NCBI GenBank assembly: GCA_031256975.1 | Contig: JAIRPN010000013.1 | Coordinates: 1-64,000, forward strand | Length of the DNA: 64,000 nt | Origin: Verrucomicrobiales bacterium | Lineage (GTDB): Bacteria; Verrucomicrobiota; Verrucomicrobiia; Methylacidiphilales; JAAUTS01 | Reading direction: 5' to 3' | Shown here: piece by piece, positions 14,001-22,854 of the stretch | Layout of the letters: each line of letters starts with the position of its first letter | Numbering within the stretch: position 1 is the first letter of the stretch | The notes under the pieces: model-generated | What the model saw: the letters and a program-made list of their open reading frames with translations, nothing else | Database searches by the model: none | What the model was told of the DNA's origin: nothing | Program-made: the position numbers and the translations under genes

Positions 14001-14585
14001 TCAATGGGTGGCCAGCACCAGCTTGTAATTTTTGACAAAATAGGCGATACCCGACCAGACGGTGATGACCAGCGTGATGTACAACAGGATTTGGTACAGG
14101 CAGAAAGCGTAATTGATGCCGCTAAACGTGAAGTCCAACTGCTGGAAGCTGAGCAGGGCAAGGCCGACCAGCACGGTGACAATCTGCGAGATGGTCTTGT
14201 GCTTGCCGATGCGCTCGGCGGCGAGGATCACGCCCTTGGCCGCCGCCAATGAGCGCAGGCCGGTGATGGAGAACTCGCGCGCCAGCACGCTAATGACAAT
14301 CCACGCCGGGGTTTCCACCGGCATGAGGTCGTTGAAGGCCACCAACTCGATGAACGCGGCGCTGACCAGGATCTTGTCGGCGATCGGGTCGAGCAGTTTG
14401 CCGAGATCGGTGATCAGGTTGTACTTGCGGGCGATGTAGCCGTCGAGAAAGTCGGTGATCCCGGCGATGACAAAAATGAAAAACGCCACCGAGCCGGACC
14501 AGCTGGAGTGTTTGAAGCTCAGGACAATGACAAACACGAGGCTGAGAAAGAGGCGCAAAACGCTGAGTCGATTGGGCAGATTCAT
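14001..14585 (-). CDS. pgsA: CDP-diacylglycerol--glycerol-3-phosphate 3-phosphatidyltransferase
   Basis: 194 residues. The CDP-alcohol phosphotransferase signature DG(x)2AR(x)8G(x)3D(x)3D is complete in DGYIARKYNLITDLGKLLDP followed by IAD. Four to five membrane helices surround it. The enzyme makes phosphatidylglycerol phosphate, the committed step to phosphatidylglycerol and cardiolipin, in the inner membrane. Phosphatidylserine synthase is less likely because the NLPNRLSVLRL start and the length fit PgsA. The neighbours ftsK and rodZ upstream repeat an arrangement familiar from Firmicutes (spoIIIE, rodZ, pgsA). Confidence 0.93.
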   Translation of the reverse strand: MNLPNRLSVLRLFLSLVFVIVLSFKHSSWSGSVAFFIFVIAGITDFLDGYIARKYNLITDLGKLLDPIADKILVSAAFIELVAFNDLMPVETPAWIVISVLAREFSITGLRSLAAAKGVILAAERIGKHKTISQIVTVLVGLALLSFQQLDFTFSGINYAFCLYQILLYITLVITVWSGIAYFVKNYKLVLATH

Positions 14586-14661
14586 GGCGGTTTACCAACT
14601 ATAATCCCAAAGCCGGAACAGTGCAATTGTCATGTGCACGCTAACGACGGCTTGTAGTCAA

Positions 14662-15618
14662 TCAATTCACTGGTAGTCGTACACGCTGAACGCCCGGAAG
14701 CTCATATTTTTGCGGGCTGCCGCCATTCTGGATGATACCGATCACGGAAGCTTCGCTCATAATGATGATATAACCGTCTGCGACCCATGGGTCGTCGATC
14801 GGGAATACCTTGCCGGGAGGCAGGGCATCGGCGTAGATGCTTTCTTCCTTACCGTTGCGAATGGCGATAATTCGTACCCAGCGAGATTTTTCATCAGCAT
14901 TGGCGTCGGCGATCAATTGCAGGCGCAGTCCCTTGGTGGCCGGGGGTGGGGCGGATTGTGTTTGCGCTGTTGGGGTTTGTTCAACAGGAGTGGCTTTTAG
15001 CGGTTCGGTTTGTTGCGCCGATTTTTCAGGACTGGTGGGTTGAGAAGAGGTGACGGCCGTTGCTTTGGGCGGATTGTTATTATCCATTGCTTTGGCGGTC
15101 GGGATATTGTCGGTTACCGGCTTGGCAGGTTTGGCCGGCGCGGGTTTTTCCGGCGCAGGCGGCGGAACTTCCTGCACGGCCGCATGATGTTCCGGCTGCT
15201 TGATGAAGGACTTGACGGTGTACAATTTGTAGGCGCCAACGCCCAGTGCGACCAGAATAACGCCGATGATCAACGCCAAGCCGATGCCCTGCGAGGTAGC
15301 GACGGGTTCGTGCGAGCGGGTGGGGATGGATTCCAAATCCTCGGGTTCCAGTTCGAGCATGTCGACGGGGACGTCGGCGGTGCCGTTGAACTGTTTCAGC
15401 AGCGCCCAGCCGTCGAGTTCGAGTTCGCGGGCGTAGAGGCGGATGAAGCCGCGGGCGTTGGAAACGCTGGGCAGCCTGTCAAATTCATCGGCCTCGATGG
15501 ACGCTAACAGCGAGGGCTTGAGGTTGGTGCGGCGCGCCGCTTCCTCGAGCGTCCAGCCCTTGGCCTTGCGCGCTTCGGCAATCTGCTGGCCGATGGTTTT
15601 CTTGGCGTTAGCGTTCAT
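14662..15618 (-). CDS. RodZ-like protein: Xre helix-turn-helix, TM helix, DUF4115
   Basis: 318 residues. The N-terminal Xre-type HTH (about 8-65: IGQQIAEARKAKGWTLEEA, then LKPSLLASIEADEFDRLP and GFIRLYARELELD) matches the cytoplasmic MreB-binding domain of RodZ. One membrane helix (about 112-130: IGLALIIGVILVALGVGAY) is followed by a long Pro/Ala/Thr linker. A C-terminal beta domain (from about 233) ends in a DUF4115-like fold. RodZ links MreB filaments to the elongation machinery. Its start overlaps the ftsK stop by four bases (ATGA). The HTH may or may not bind DNA. The family is clear from architecture and synteny; rod-shape function is inferred. Confidence 0.82.
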   Translation of the reverse strand: MNANAKKTIGQQIAEARKAKGWTLEEAARRTNLKPSLLASIEADEFDRLPSVSNARGFIRLYARELELDGWALLKQFNGTADVPVDMLELEPEDLESIPTRSHEPVATSQGIGLALIIGVILVALGVGAYKLYTVKSFIKQPEHHAAVQEVPPPAPEKPAPAKPAKPVTDNIPTAKAMDNNNPPKATAVTSSQPTSPEKSAQQTEPLKATPVEQTPTAQTQSAPPPATKGLRLQLIADANADEKSRWVRIIAIRNGKEESIYADALPPGKVFPIDDPWVADGYIIIMSEASVIGIIQNGGSPQKYELPGVQRVRLPVN

Positions 15619-18155
15619 TCGTCAAATAAAGTTTCCGGGTCAAGTTGGTCGAGATCGACGAGCAGGTCGCGGTCCTTGGCGCCGTCGCGCGGGCCAACAA
15701 TGCCTTTTTGCTCCAGCCAATCCACCACCCAGGAGGCGCGACCATAGCCGATGCGCAGCCTGCGTTGCAAGAGCGAAGTGGAGGCGCGCTTTTCCTGGCG
15801 GATGACCTCGACGCATTTGCGGATCAATTCCATGTCCTCGTCGGAGATTTCCTCCTCCTCGGTATTGCCGCCGCGCGACAGCTTGGTATGGATCTCGTTT
15901 TCGTAGGAAGGCTTGCATTGCTTGCTGATGAACTCGACCACGGCGGCGACTTCCTCGTCGGAGACGAAGGCGCCCTGGGCGCGGATCAGCTTGGCGGAGC
16001 CGGGCGGGAGGTACAGCAGGTCGCCCTTGCCGAGCAGGTTTTCCGCGCCGTTCTCGTCGAGGATGACGCGGGAGTCGAGCGCGCTCGGCACTTGGAAGGC
16101 GATGCGGCAGGGGACGTTGGTCTTGATGACGCCGGTGATGACTTGGGCGCGCGGAGTTTGCGTGGCGATGATCAGGTGGATGCCGGCGGCGCGGGCCTTG
16201 GCGGACAAACGCGCGATGGCCATTTCCACGTCGGCGGGCGAGGTTTGCATCAGGTCGGCCAATTCGTCGATGATAACCACGATGTAGGGCAGGTGGTCCG
16301 GCATCGGTTCCTCGTCGTCATTAGCGTCGAGACCGGGCAGGCCGATCTCGGGCTCGTCATTGGCGTCGTCCTGGTCGGCGGGATCGATTTCGTCATTAGC
16401 GGACGCTGCGGCCAGTTCCTTTTCCAAATCGAGTTTTTCCTGCTGTTGCTTGCGGTCCTTGGCGTGCTGGTTGTAGGCGATGATGTTGCGCACGCCGGAC
16501 TTGGCCATCAGGCGGTAGCGTTTTTCCATTTCATTAATGACCCAGCGCAGGGCGACCAGCACTTTTTTCGGATCGGTGACGACGGGAACGACGAGATGCG
16601 GCAGGTCGTTGTAAACTTGCAATTCGACCACCTTCGGGTCGACCAGGATGATACGCAAATCATCCGGGCTGAAACGGTAGAGCAGGCTGAGCAGGATGGA
16701 GTTGACGCAGACCGATTTGCCTGAGCCCGTGGTTCCCGCGATCAGCAGGTGCGGCATGGCGGCGAGGTCGGCCACCAATACCGAGCCATACACGTCCTTG
16801 CCAAGGGCGATGGGCAATTTGCCGCTGGTGTTGCGCCAGGCGTTGGATTCAAACAAGTCGCTAAGGACGATCTTCACCTTTTGGCTATTCGGCACCTCGA
16901 TGCCAACGGTGTCTTTGCCGGGAATCGGTGCGAGGATGTTGACGCGCTCGGCTTTCATCGCGCGGGCGATGTTGCGTTCCATCGCGGCGATGCGTTCCAC
17001 GCGGACGCCAACGGCGGGATAAACCTCGAAGCGGGTGATGGTCGCGCCCTTGGTGATGTCGCCGGGCGAAACCTCGATGCCGAATTGCAGCAAGGTGTCG
17101 ACCAGCAACTGGCGTTTTTGTTCCAGATCGTCGGTGTCGATGCTGGTCTTGCCGATGCTGTCATTGGTCGCCAACAGCGAAAATTTCGGCAACTCGTAAT
17201 TCTCGTAGGACGCCAGCGGCGCGGGCTCGATCTTTTCCTTCGGCTTGGAGGATCTGGCCGGGGCGGACGCTAATGGCGAAGTCGCCGGGCTCGCCGTTAG
17301 CGGCTTGGAAATTTCCTTCTCCACCACCGGTTCCACGGCGGGGGCGCTTTCCTTCGGCTGCACGGTGGTGTCGAGAATCTTCGGTTTGGGCCGCACCGGG
17401 GCGGGTTCATTGCGTCCCAGGCCGGCGGGCATCGCGTCGGGGTCGCCGCTGCCGCCCTTGCGCGACATTTCCTTTTCCAACTGGCGCGCCTTGCGTTGCA
17501 GGCGTTTTTCCTCGATTTCCAAACGCTCCATTGGGTTGGCCGACTCGATGCGGGCCTGCTCGCGCGCTTCCTTCCATTCCTTGAGCCAGACGACGATGCG
17601 ACGGGTCAGGGCGATGGGGCGGATTTCAAACAACAGGATGAAGCTGACGATGTACACGGTCAGCATCACGATCGCCGAACCCGCGGTGCCCATGTAATTG
17701 GCGAACAGGCGGTCGTTGAGCCAGTAACCGATTTCGCCGCCGGGATGGCCCTCGACGGTCAAATAACCGTTGAACACGGTGAAGATCGACTTCATCAATT
17801 GCAGCAGCGCCGCGCCGCTGAACATCACCAGGGCGAACCAGATCAATTTGTAAACATTGTCGCGCTTGAAGGTGTAAATCAACGCCACCGAGGAACACAC
17901 CATGATCACCGGCACCAGATAAGCCGCCAGGCCGAACACGAAAATCAATCCGCCCGCCCAGTAAGCGCCGACCGTACCGATCAGGTTCTTCGACGGTTCA
18001 TTGACCGGTGAATAAAACAGACCCAAGTCATTCTTGTCGAACGAGAACAGCGCCAACAGCGTCAGCAGCCCGAATCCCGCCAGGATTATGGCGATGATTT
18101 CGACAATCAGCTTGGTTTCTTTGTTGGTTTCGCGTTTTACTGCCATGTGCGCCAT
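15615..18155 (-). CDS. ftsK: FtsK/SpoIIIE DNA translocase
   Basis: 846 residues. Four N-terminal membrane helices (about 18-160) are followed by a coiled, charged linker of moderate length and the motor. The motor has Walker A GTTGSGKSVCVNSILL, Walker B YIVVIIDELADLM, and ATQTPRAQVITGVIKTN. The gamma winged-helix (DEDMELIRKCVEVIRQE through RRLRIGYGRASWVVDWLE) recognises polar orienting sequences. It anchors at the septum and pumps DNA during chromosome dimer resolution. The motor carries an acidic Asp/Glu-rich insertion (DEIDPADQDDANDEPEIGL) between the Walker motifs, which is unusual. It is the first gene of the rodZ-pgsA operon. Confidence 0.95.
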   Translation of the reverse strand: MAHMAVKRETNKETKLIVEIIAIILAGFGLLTLLALFSFDKNDLGLFYSPVNEPSKNLIGTVGAYWAGGLIFVFGLAAYLVPVIMVCSSVALIYTFKRDNVYKLIWFALVMFSGAALLQLMKSIFTVFNGYLTVEGHPGGEIGYWLNDRLFANYMGTAGSAIVMLTVYIVSFILLFEIRPIALTRRIVVWLKEWKEAREQARIESANPMERLEIEEKRLQRKARQLEKEMSRKGGSGDPDAMPAGLGRNEPAPVRPKPKILDTTVQPKESAPAVEPVVEKEISKPLTASPATSPLASAPARSSKPKEKIEPAPLASYENYELPKFSLLATNDSIGKTSIDTDDLEQKRQLLVDTLLQFGIEVSPGDITKGATITRFEVYPAVGVRVERIAAMERNIARAMKAERVNILAPIPGKDTVGIEVPNSQKVKIVLSDLFESNAWRNTSGKLPIALGKDVYGSVLVADLAAMPHLLIAGTTGSGKSVCVNSILLSLLYRFSPDDLRIILVDPKVVELQVYNDLPHLVVPVVTDPKKVLVALRWVINEMEKRYRLMAKSGVRNIIAYNQHAKDRKQQQEKLDLEKELAAASANDEIDPADQDDANDEPEIGLPGLDANDDEEPMPDHLPYIVVIIDELADLMQTSPADVEMAIARLSAKARAAGIHLIIATQTPRAQVITGVIKTNVPCRIAFQVPSALDSRVILDENGAENLLGKGDLLYLPPGSAKLIRAQGAFVSDEEVAAVVEFISKQCKPSYENEIHTKLSRGGNTEEEEISDEDMELIRKCVEVIRQEKRASTSLLQRRLRIGYGRASWVVDWLEQKGIVGPRDGAKDRDLLVDLDQLDPETLFDE

Positions 18156-18164
18156 CTATAATGG

Positions 18165-18210
18165 CAAATGCAAAATAAATTCCAAATGCCAAATTCCAAG
18201 CCCCAAATCA
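18165..18210. repeat. CAAATTCCAAATGCCAAATTCC-type intergenic repeat
   Basis: Iterated near-copies of GCAAATGC, AATTCCAAATGCC and AAATTCCAAGC lie upstream of ftsK and of the divergent LOG gene. Similar A/C-rich reiterations occur between genes in several environmental phyla. Only one copy is in this window. Confidence 0.45.
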
Positions 18211-18223
18211 CTGGGAGCGGAAT

Positions 18224-18268
18224 AACCCGCTAATGGTCATTTTTCTCTTCACCGGCTTTATCATTAGC
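18224..18268. repeat. Inverted pair of CCGCTAATG words before the LOG gene
   Basis: CCGCTAATG near 18227 and CATTAGCGG near 18261 are reverse complements about 26 bp apart. The pair lies just upstream of the preferred start at 18287 and would be in its 5' leader. Confidence 0.5.
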
Positions 18269-18286
18269 GGCAGACTGTTGGCGCGA

Positions 18287-18859
18287 ATGAAAAGCATACT
18301 GGTATTTTGCGGTTCCAGTTCGGGTGAGGATGAGATTTATCATCAAGAAGCCGTACGGCTGGGCGGGATTTTGGCGCAACGGCGTATTGATTTGATCTAC
18401 GGCGGCGGCCGGGTCGGGTTGATGGGCGCGGTGGCCGACGCGGCGCTCGCCAATGGCGGCAAGGTCATCGGGGTCATCCCGCGGTTCATGAGCAGCAGGG
18501 AAATCGCCCATTATGATGTCAGCGAATTGATCCTGGTCGATACCATGCACCAGCGCAAAGCCCGCATGCACGAATTATGCGACGGCGTGATCGCCCTGCC
18601 CGGTGGTTATGGCACGCTGGAGGAATTATTTGAAATCCTGACCTGGGGCCAGTTGGGCCAACATCGCAAGCCGGTTGCCCTGCTCAACGTCAATGGTTTC
18701 TACGACCCATTGTTGGCGTTCATCCAAAGCATGGTCGACCAGCAATTCCTCAAGCCCGCTAACCGCGACATGCTGCTGGTTGATGACGACATCGACCGCC
18801 TGCTGCGGCGCATGGAAGATTACAGCGCGCCGCCGGAGCCAAAATGGATTGTAAAATAA
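18287..18859 (+). CDS. LOG family nucleotide 5'-monophosphate nucleosidase (TIGR00730)
   Basis: 190 residues from the ATG at 18287; the longer frame from 18233 adds 18 hydrophobic residues across the inverted CGCTAAT pair and is unlikely. The Rossmann-like fold is marked by VFCGSSSG, YGGGRVGLMG and the catalytic signature PGGYGTLEE near residue 102. The family hydrolyses the N-glycosidic bond of cytokinin-type or other nucleoside monophosphates. Many bacterial members have unknown physiological substrates. It is monocistronic. Confidence 0.9.
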   Translation: MKSILVFCGSSSGEDEIYHQEAVRLGGILAQRRIDLIYGGGRVGLMGAVADAALANGGKVIGVIPRFMSSREIAHYDVSELILVDTMHQRKARMHELCDGVIALPGGYGTLEELFEILTWGQLGQHRKPVALLNVNGFYDPLLAFIQSMVDQQFLKPANRDMLLVDDDIDRLLRRMEDYSAPPEPKWIVK

Positions 18860-18912
18860 TCCTTTGATTCCCGCCGCCGCTAATGGCAAGCTTTTTGTCG
18901 TTAAACGACCGT

Positions 18913-19353
18913 ATGACTACCCCCTGTCCTTATCGTGTCAGCGTATTTGGAATAATTGCGTGCCTGTTGACGTTTGTTTTTCTGATTGGCTGTCATTCAA
19001 ATAAAAAAACGGAACCACCCAAGCTGGTGTCATTTGATTTGGTCGCCAAGGGAAAGCAATTGATTGTAACTCAGGAGTTTGAGGTGCAAAATCAAGCGGT
19101 TCCGATTGCCAGATTTGAACCAAGTTCCAAGACCAAATTTATTCTCATAATGCAATTCTTTACGCAAGGTTTCCATAAATTGGAGAGTGGCAAATTAAAA
19201 GTTAAATTCGTGGATGCTTATGAAATAATACCGCAACAGGGTTCTTGTGAATTGACGTTTCAACAATATTTTGTTGGCAAAAGCAAGCCGTCCAAATCTT
19301 TTGTCATGTTGCCAACGGGAGAGATAAGGGCAAAGGAAGATGCTGTCCGATAG
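18913..19353 (+). CDS. Hypothetical lipoprotein
   Basis: 146 residues from the ATG at 18913. A signal peptide ends in the lipobox LIGC (about residues 24-27), followed by HSNKKTEPP, so a lipid-anchored envelope protein is expected. The mature part is about 120 residues, beta-rich, with no family I recognise. Base composition is more AT-rich than in the neighbouring LOG and manA genes. It lies between two genes on the same strand, with a CCGCTAATGG word on each side. No partner suggests a role. Confidence 0.6.
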   Translation: MTTPCPYRVSVFGIIACLLTFVFLIGCHSNKKTEPPKLVSFDLVAKGKQLIVTQEFEVQNQAVPIARFEPSSKTKFILIMQFFTQGFHKLESGKLKVKFVDAYEIIPQQGSCELTFQQYFVGKSKPSKSFVMLPTGEIRAKEDAVR

Positions 19354-19420
19354 CCCGCTAACTGCAATTTGGAAATTTATTCTTCCCTGAAACCGCCGCT
19401 AATGGCAGAATTTTTCACTT

Positions 19421-20365
19421 ATGCCAGTCTACAATTTAAAACCAATCTTCCAGGAACGCATCTGGGGCGGACAAAATTTGAAATCCCTGTTCGGTCGTGA
19501 AATCCCGGCCGACAAGCCGATCGGTGAATCATGGGAACTTTCCGACCGTCCCGAGGCGCAGACGGTTTTGGTGGAGAATGGCAAGACGTTACATGATCTG
19601 TGGGCCGATGCCGCCAACCGCAAGAAAATTTTTGGTTCCGCCGCGCCCGACAGCGAACGTTTCCCGATTTTGATCAAGCTGCTCGACGCGCAGGACAAAC
19701 TTTCCCTGCAGGTGCATCCGCCCGCGGCATTGGCGCCCAAGTTCAAGGGCGAGCCCAAGACCGAGATGTGGTATTTCCTCGAAACCACTCCGACGGCGGA
19801 GATTTATGTCGGGTTGAAAAAAGGCGTCGACCGCAAAAAATTCGAACAGGCCATCGCCGACAAAAGCGTGGCCGATTGTTTCCACGTGCTGAAAACCTCG
19901 CCCGGCGAGGCGATGTTCCTGCCGAGCGGACGGGTGCACGCCATCGGCGCGGGCAATGTGATCCTGGAAATCCAGCAGAACTCCGACACCACCTTCCGCG
20001 TTTACGACTGGGACCGCGTCGACGCCAAGGGCAAGCCGCGTGATTTGCACATCAGTGAATCGTTGGAATGTATCAACTTCAACGATTTCGAGCCGACCTT
20101 CGCCCAGCCGCACGCCAACCGTGTCGTGGCCTGCCAGTATTTCGCGGTGAACAAAGTGTTCTTTGACGAGCCGAACCAGAGCGACGAATGGCAGACCGAC
20201 GGTCGCAGTTTCCATTTCCTGTTTGTCTCGCAGGGCAAATTCAAGATCAACGGCAAGGAATACCCGCGCGGTGCCAGCCTGTTTGTCAGCGCCGAACCCG
20301 ACACGCTAACGGTCGAGTCGCTGGAAAACTTCGGCGAATTGGTGTCGGTGACCTGGCCGGAATAA
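19421..20365 (+). CDS. manA: Mannose-6-phosphate isomerase, type I (small bacterial form)
   Basis: 314 residues, the length of the short Bacillus-type cupin isomerases. Motifs are KPIFQERIWGGQNL, IGESWELSDRPEA, the metal-binding LSLQVHPPA and KTEMWYFLE, and MFLPSGRVHAIGAGNVILEI with a further zinc-binding His. The enzyme interconverts mannose 6-phosphate and fructose 6-phosphate with Zn2+ in the cytoplasm, linking glycolysis with GDP-mannose and envelope polysaccharide synthesis. The start at 19421 follows a CCGCTAATGG word by some 20 bp. Confidence 0.93.
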   Translation: MPVYNLKPIFQERIWGGQNLKSLFGREIPADKPIGESWELSDRPEAQTVLVENGKTLHDLWADAANRKKIFGSAAPDSERFPILIKLLDAQDKLSLQVHPPAALAPKFKGEPKTEMWYFLETTPTAEIYVGLKKGVDRKKFEQAIADKSVADCFHVLKTSPGEAMFLPSGRVHAIGAGNVILEIQQNSDTTFRVYDWDRVDAKGKPRDLHISESLECINFNDFEPTFAQPHANRVVACQYFAVNKVFFDEPNQSDEWQTDGRSFHFLFVSQGKFKINGKEYPRGASLFVSAEPDTLTVESLENFGELVSVTWPE

Positions 20366-20448
20366 TCCGCCTGACCGTTAGCGGCGGCAGCCGGACGGCC
20401 TGTTTTTTCAAATAGACAATCGGCCGAAATCAATTGAGAATCCGGCCA

Positions 20449-21294
20449 ATGTTTTTTGATCGTTGGATCGGCAAGGAATGGGCTTACAAAAGCAGCTGGC
20501 TGGATGTACATGCCACTTCGCTGGCGTTTTACCTGCTGCTGACCATCGTGCCGATGCTGATCCTGGTGATGATGATCGCCACCCGCTTCAACGCCACGGG
20601 TACCCGCGAGGCGATGGAATTTATCGTCAACAACGTGATTCCCACCGGGACCGAACTCAAAACCCATGAATTGTTGAAAACCGTCGAGATTGGTTCGCGC
20701 TCGTCGGGCTGGCTGGTGGCGGCGTCGCTGGCGGCCCTGTGGACGGCGAGCACGTTCATGAGCCATCTGTCGGCGGCCTTGCGGCATATTTTTGCGCCCG
20801 GCATCAAGCCGCCGCGCATGGACTGGCTGAACCGGGTGTATGCCTTTGCCCTGCTGCTGGGCTGGGCGGTGATTCTGTGCATTGTCAGCTTGTTGTTCCT
20901 GATCGCGCCATTGGTCGAGCAGCATTTCAACCCGCTGCCGTTCGGCTGGCTGCACAGTTGGGGATTGAAGGTGACCCGCCAGGGCCTGTCGCTCATGGCC
21001 ATGTTCGGCGCGTTTTGGTTCACCTTCCGCATGCTTTCCGCCTCGGTTGGTGTTGGCTACCGCGACAGGGCGGTGGCGCGCGCGGCCATGTACGCTACCA
21101 TCGGCTGGATCGTGTTTGGTTGGTTGTACAGTATGTTTTTGGTGAAGATCTGGCAGCACAACCCTCTCTACGGCACGCTCGGTGGTTTCATCGCCACGCT
21201 GTTGTGGGCGTATTTTTCCTGCTGGGTGATTTTGTTGTCGGCGGTGGTGCTGTCGGTCAACGGCAAGAAATCATCGGCGCCAACCGCGAAGTAA
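20449..21294 (+). CDS. YihY/BrkB family inner-membrane protein
   Basis: 281 residues from the ATG at 20449; a TTG at 20434 is in frame. Six hydrophobic helices are visible (including SLAFYLLLTIVPMLILVMM, then VYAFALLLGWAVILCIVSLL and the final TLLWAYFSCWVILLSAVVL). The conserved LYGTLGGFIATLLWAY motif near the C-terminus is the family signature. The family was once called ribonuclease BN in error; its transport or envelope function is unsettled. It lies 10 bp upstream of the M32 carboxypeptidase gene and is probably co-transcribed with it. Confidence 0.85.
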   Translation: MFFDRWIGKEWAYKSSWLDVHATSLAFYLLLTIVPMLILVMMIATRFNATGTREAMEFIVNNVIPTGTELKTHELLKTVEIGSRSSGWLVAASLAALWTASTFMSHLSAALRHIFAPGIKPPRMDWLNRVYAFALLLGWAVILCIVSLLFLIAPLVEQHFNPLPFGWLHSWGLKVTRQGLSLMAMFGAFWFTFRMLSASVGVGYRDRAVARAAMYATIGWIVFGWLYSMFLVKIWQHNPLYGTLGGFIATLLWAYFSCWVILLSAVVLSVNGKKSSAPTAK

Positions 21295-21304
21295 CCGTTC
21301 ATTT

Positions 21305-22783
21305 ATGCAAACCTACCAACACCTTGAAAACCGTTCCCGCGAATGTGCCCTGATCAATACCGCCTGCTCGGTGCTGCATTGGGACCACCAGACTTATTTG
21401 CCGCCGAAGGCTGCGACCTACCGTGGCGAACAAACGGCGTATTTTTCATCATTAGCGCACCGGCTGTTCACGGCGGACGAGGTTGGCCGCTGGCTGGCGG
21501 CCTGTGAGAATCAAGCCGGGGCGCTAACCGCGATCCAGCAGGCCAACGTTCGCGAATGGCGCCGCCGTTACGACCGCGCCACCAAGATTCCCGCTTCCTT
21601 GGTGGAGGAATTCGAACGCAGCGCCACCGCCGCGCACGGGGCCTGGAGCGAGGCGCGCGCCGCCGCTGATTTCAACCGCTTTCGCCCGCATCTGGAGAAA
21701 ATCCTCGAGCTGCGGCTGCGCATGGTTGAATTGTGGGGAGTGGGCAACAATCCCTACGACACCCTGCTCGATGAATACGAACCGGGCGCCAACAGCGAGG
21801 AATTGCAGGCCTTGTTTTCGTCGTTAGCGCCGCGACTCGCCGGGTTGCTCGCGAAGGGCGTGGCGTTTTACGAATCGCAACCGGATGATTTTCCCGCCGG
21901 GCCCTATCCGGTTGAACAACAAAAAATCTTCAACCAAAAAGTCGCCACCAAGTTTGGTTTTGACTTTGATGCCGGCCGCATCGACGCGACCGCGCATCCG
22001 TTCTGTACCGGCCTCGGGCCGGATGATTGCAGGCTGACCACCCGCTACACCGAGGACGATTTCACCAACTCGTTGTACAGCGTGTTGCACGAAACCGGGC
22101 ACGGCTTGTACGACCAGGGGACTTTGAAGGAACATTACGGCACCCCGGCTGGCGAGGCGGTTTCGCTCGGCATCCATGAATCGCAGTCGCGATTCTGGGA
22201 AAACCACATCGCCCGGCACGCGACATTCTGGGAATACTGGCTACCGGTTGCCGCGGAACTGTTTCCACAATTGCGGAAAATTACCCCGCTAACCATGAGC
22301 CGTCACGTCAACCGCGTGCGCCGTGGCTTTATCCGCGTGGATGCGGATGAACTGAGTTACGACCTGCATATCATCCTGCGTTTCAACATCGAAAATCGTC
22401 TCATCAACCGGACGCTAACGGTGAAGGAACTGCCGGATTTCTGGAATGCCGAGTTTGAAAAACTGTTCGCCGTTCGCGTGCCGAACGACGCGCTGGGCTG
22501 CCTGCAGGACGTGCATTGGAGCGGCGGCATGATCGGTTACTTCCCGACCTACACGCTGGGTAATCTCAATGCCGCCCAGCTTGCCCACAAAATGCGGCAG
22601 GCGATTCCCGGCATGACTTCGCAACTGGCGTCCGGCGAATACGCGGAAATCCTTTCGTGGTTGCGAACCAATATCCATTGCCACGGCAGCATCCACCAGC
22701 CGTCAACGCTAATGACCAATGCCACCGGCGAGAAAACCAATCCGGTTTATCACCTGACACATCTACGGGAAAAAATAAAATAA
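21305..22783 (+). CDS. M32 family metallocarboxypeptidase (carboxypeptidase Taq)
   Basis: 492 residues, normal for the family. HETGH (residues 262-266) with the following GLYDQG gives the two zinc His residues and the catalytic Glu. ESQSRFWENHIAR, about 30 residues on, supplies the third ligand Glu. DDFTNSLYSV before the motif and the C-terminal LREKIK end are typical. It removes C-terminal residues with broad specificity, excluding Pro, in the cytoplasm. It is probably translated with the BrkB-like gene just upstream. A dispersed repeat begins three bases after the stop. Confidence 0.95.
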   Translation: MQTYQHLENRSRECALINTACSVLHWDHQTYLPPKAATYRGEQTAYFSSLAHRLFTADEVGRWLAACENQAGALTAIQQANVREWRRRYDRATKIPASLVEEFERSATAAHGAWSEARAAADFNRFRPHLEKILELRLRMVELWGVGNNPYDTLLDEYEPGANSEELQALFSSLAPRLAGLLAKGVAFYESQPDDFPAGPYPVEQQKIFNQKVATKFGFDFDAGRIDATAHPFCTGLGPDDCRLTTRYTEDDFTNSLYSVLHETGHGLYDQGTLKEHYGTPAGEAVSLGIHESQSRFWENHIARHATFWEYWLPVAAELFPQLRKITPLTMSRHVNRVRRGFIRVDADELSYDLHIILRFNIENRLINRTLTVKELPDFWNAEFEKLFAVRVPNDALGCLQDVHWSGGMIGYFPTYTLGNLNAAQLAHKMRQAIPGMTSQLASGEYAEILSWLRTNIHCHGSIHQPSTLMTNATGEKTNPVYHLTHLREKIK

Positions 22784-22784
22784 A

Positions 22785-22848
22785 GTTCACCGCAGAGACT
22801 TTGTTAAATTAATGCAAGCCTCGGCGTTCTCCGCGCCTCTGCGGTGAA
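22785..22848. repeat. CCGCAGAG-type dispersed repeat (copy 2)
   Basis: TTCACCGCAGAG at 22786 and CTCCGCGCCTCTGCGGTGAA at 22829-22848 form the two inverted arms with a 28-bp spacer. It fills the gap between convergent genes and is shorter than copy 1. Confidence 0.75.
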
Positions 22849-22854
22849 TATGAA

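Noticed and set aside
14000..14182. Longer DJ-1 protein starting at 14182
   Set aside because: It overlaps pgsA in another frame, is Ser/Cys-rich, and the family starts at the ATG at 13999.
15645..16724. Long plus-strand ORF (359 codons) opposite ftsK
   Set aside because: It lies wholly antisense to the FtsK motor domain and shows the biased composition of a shadow frame.
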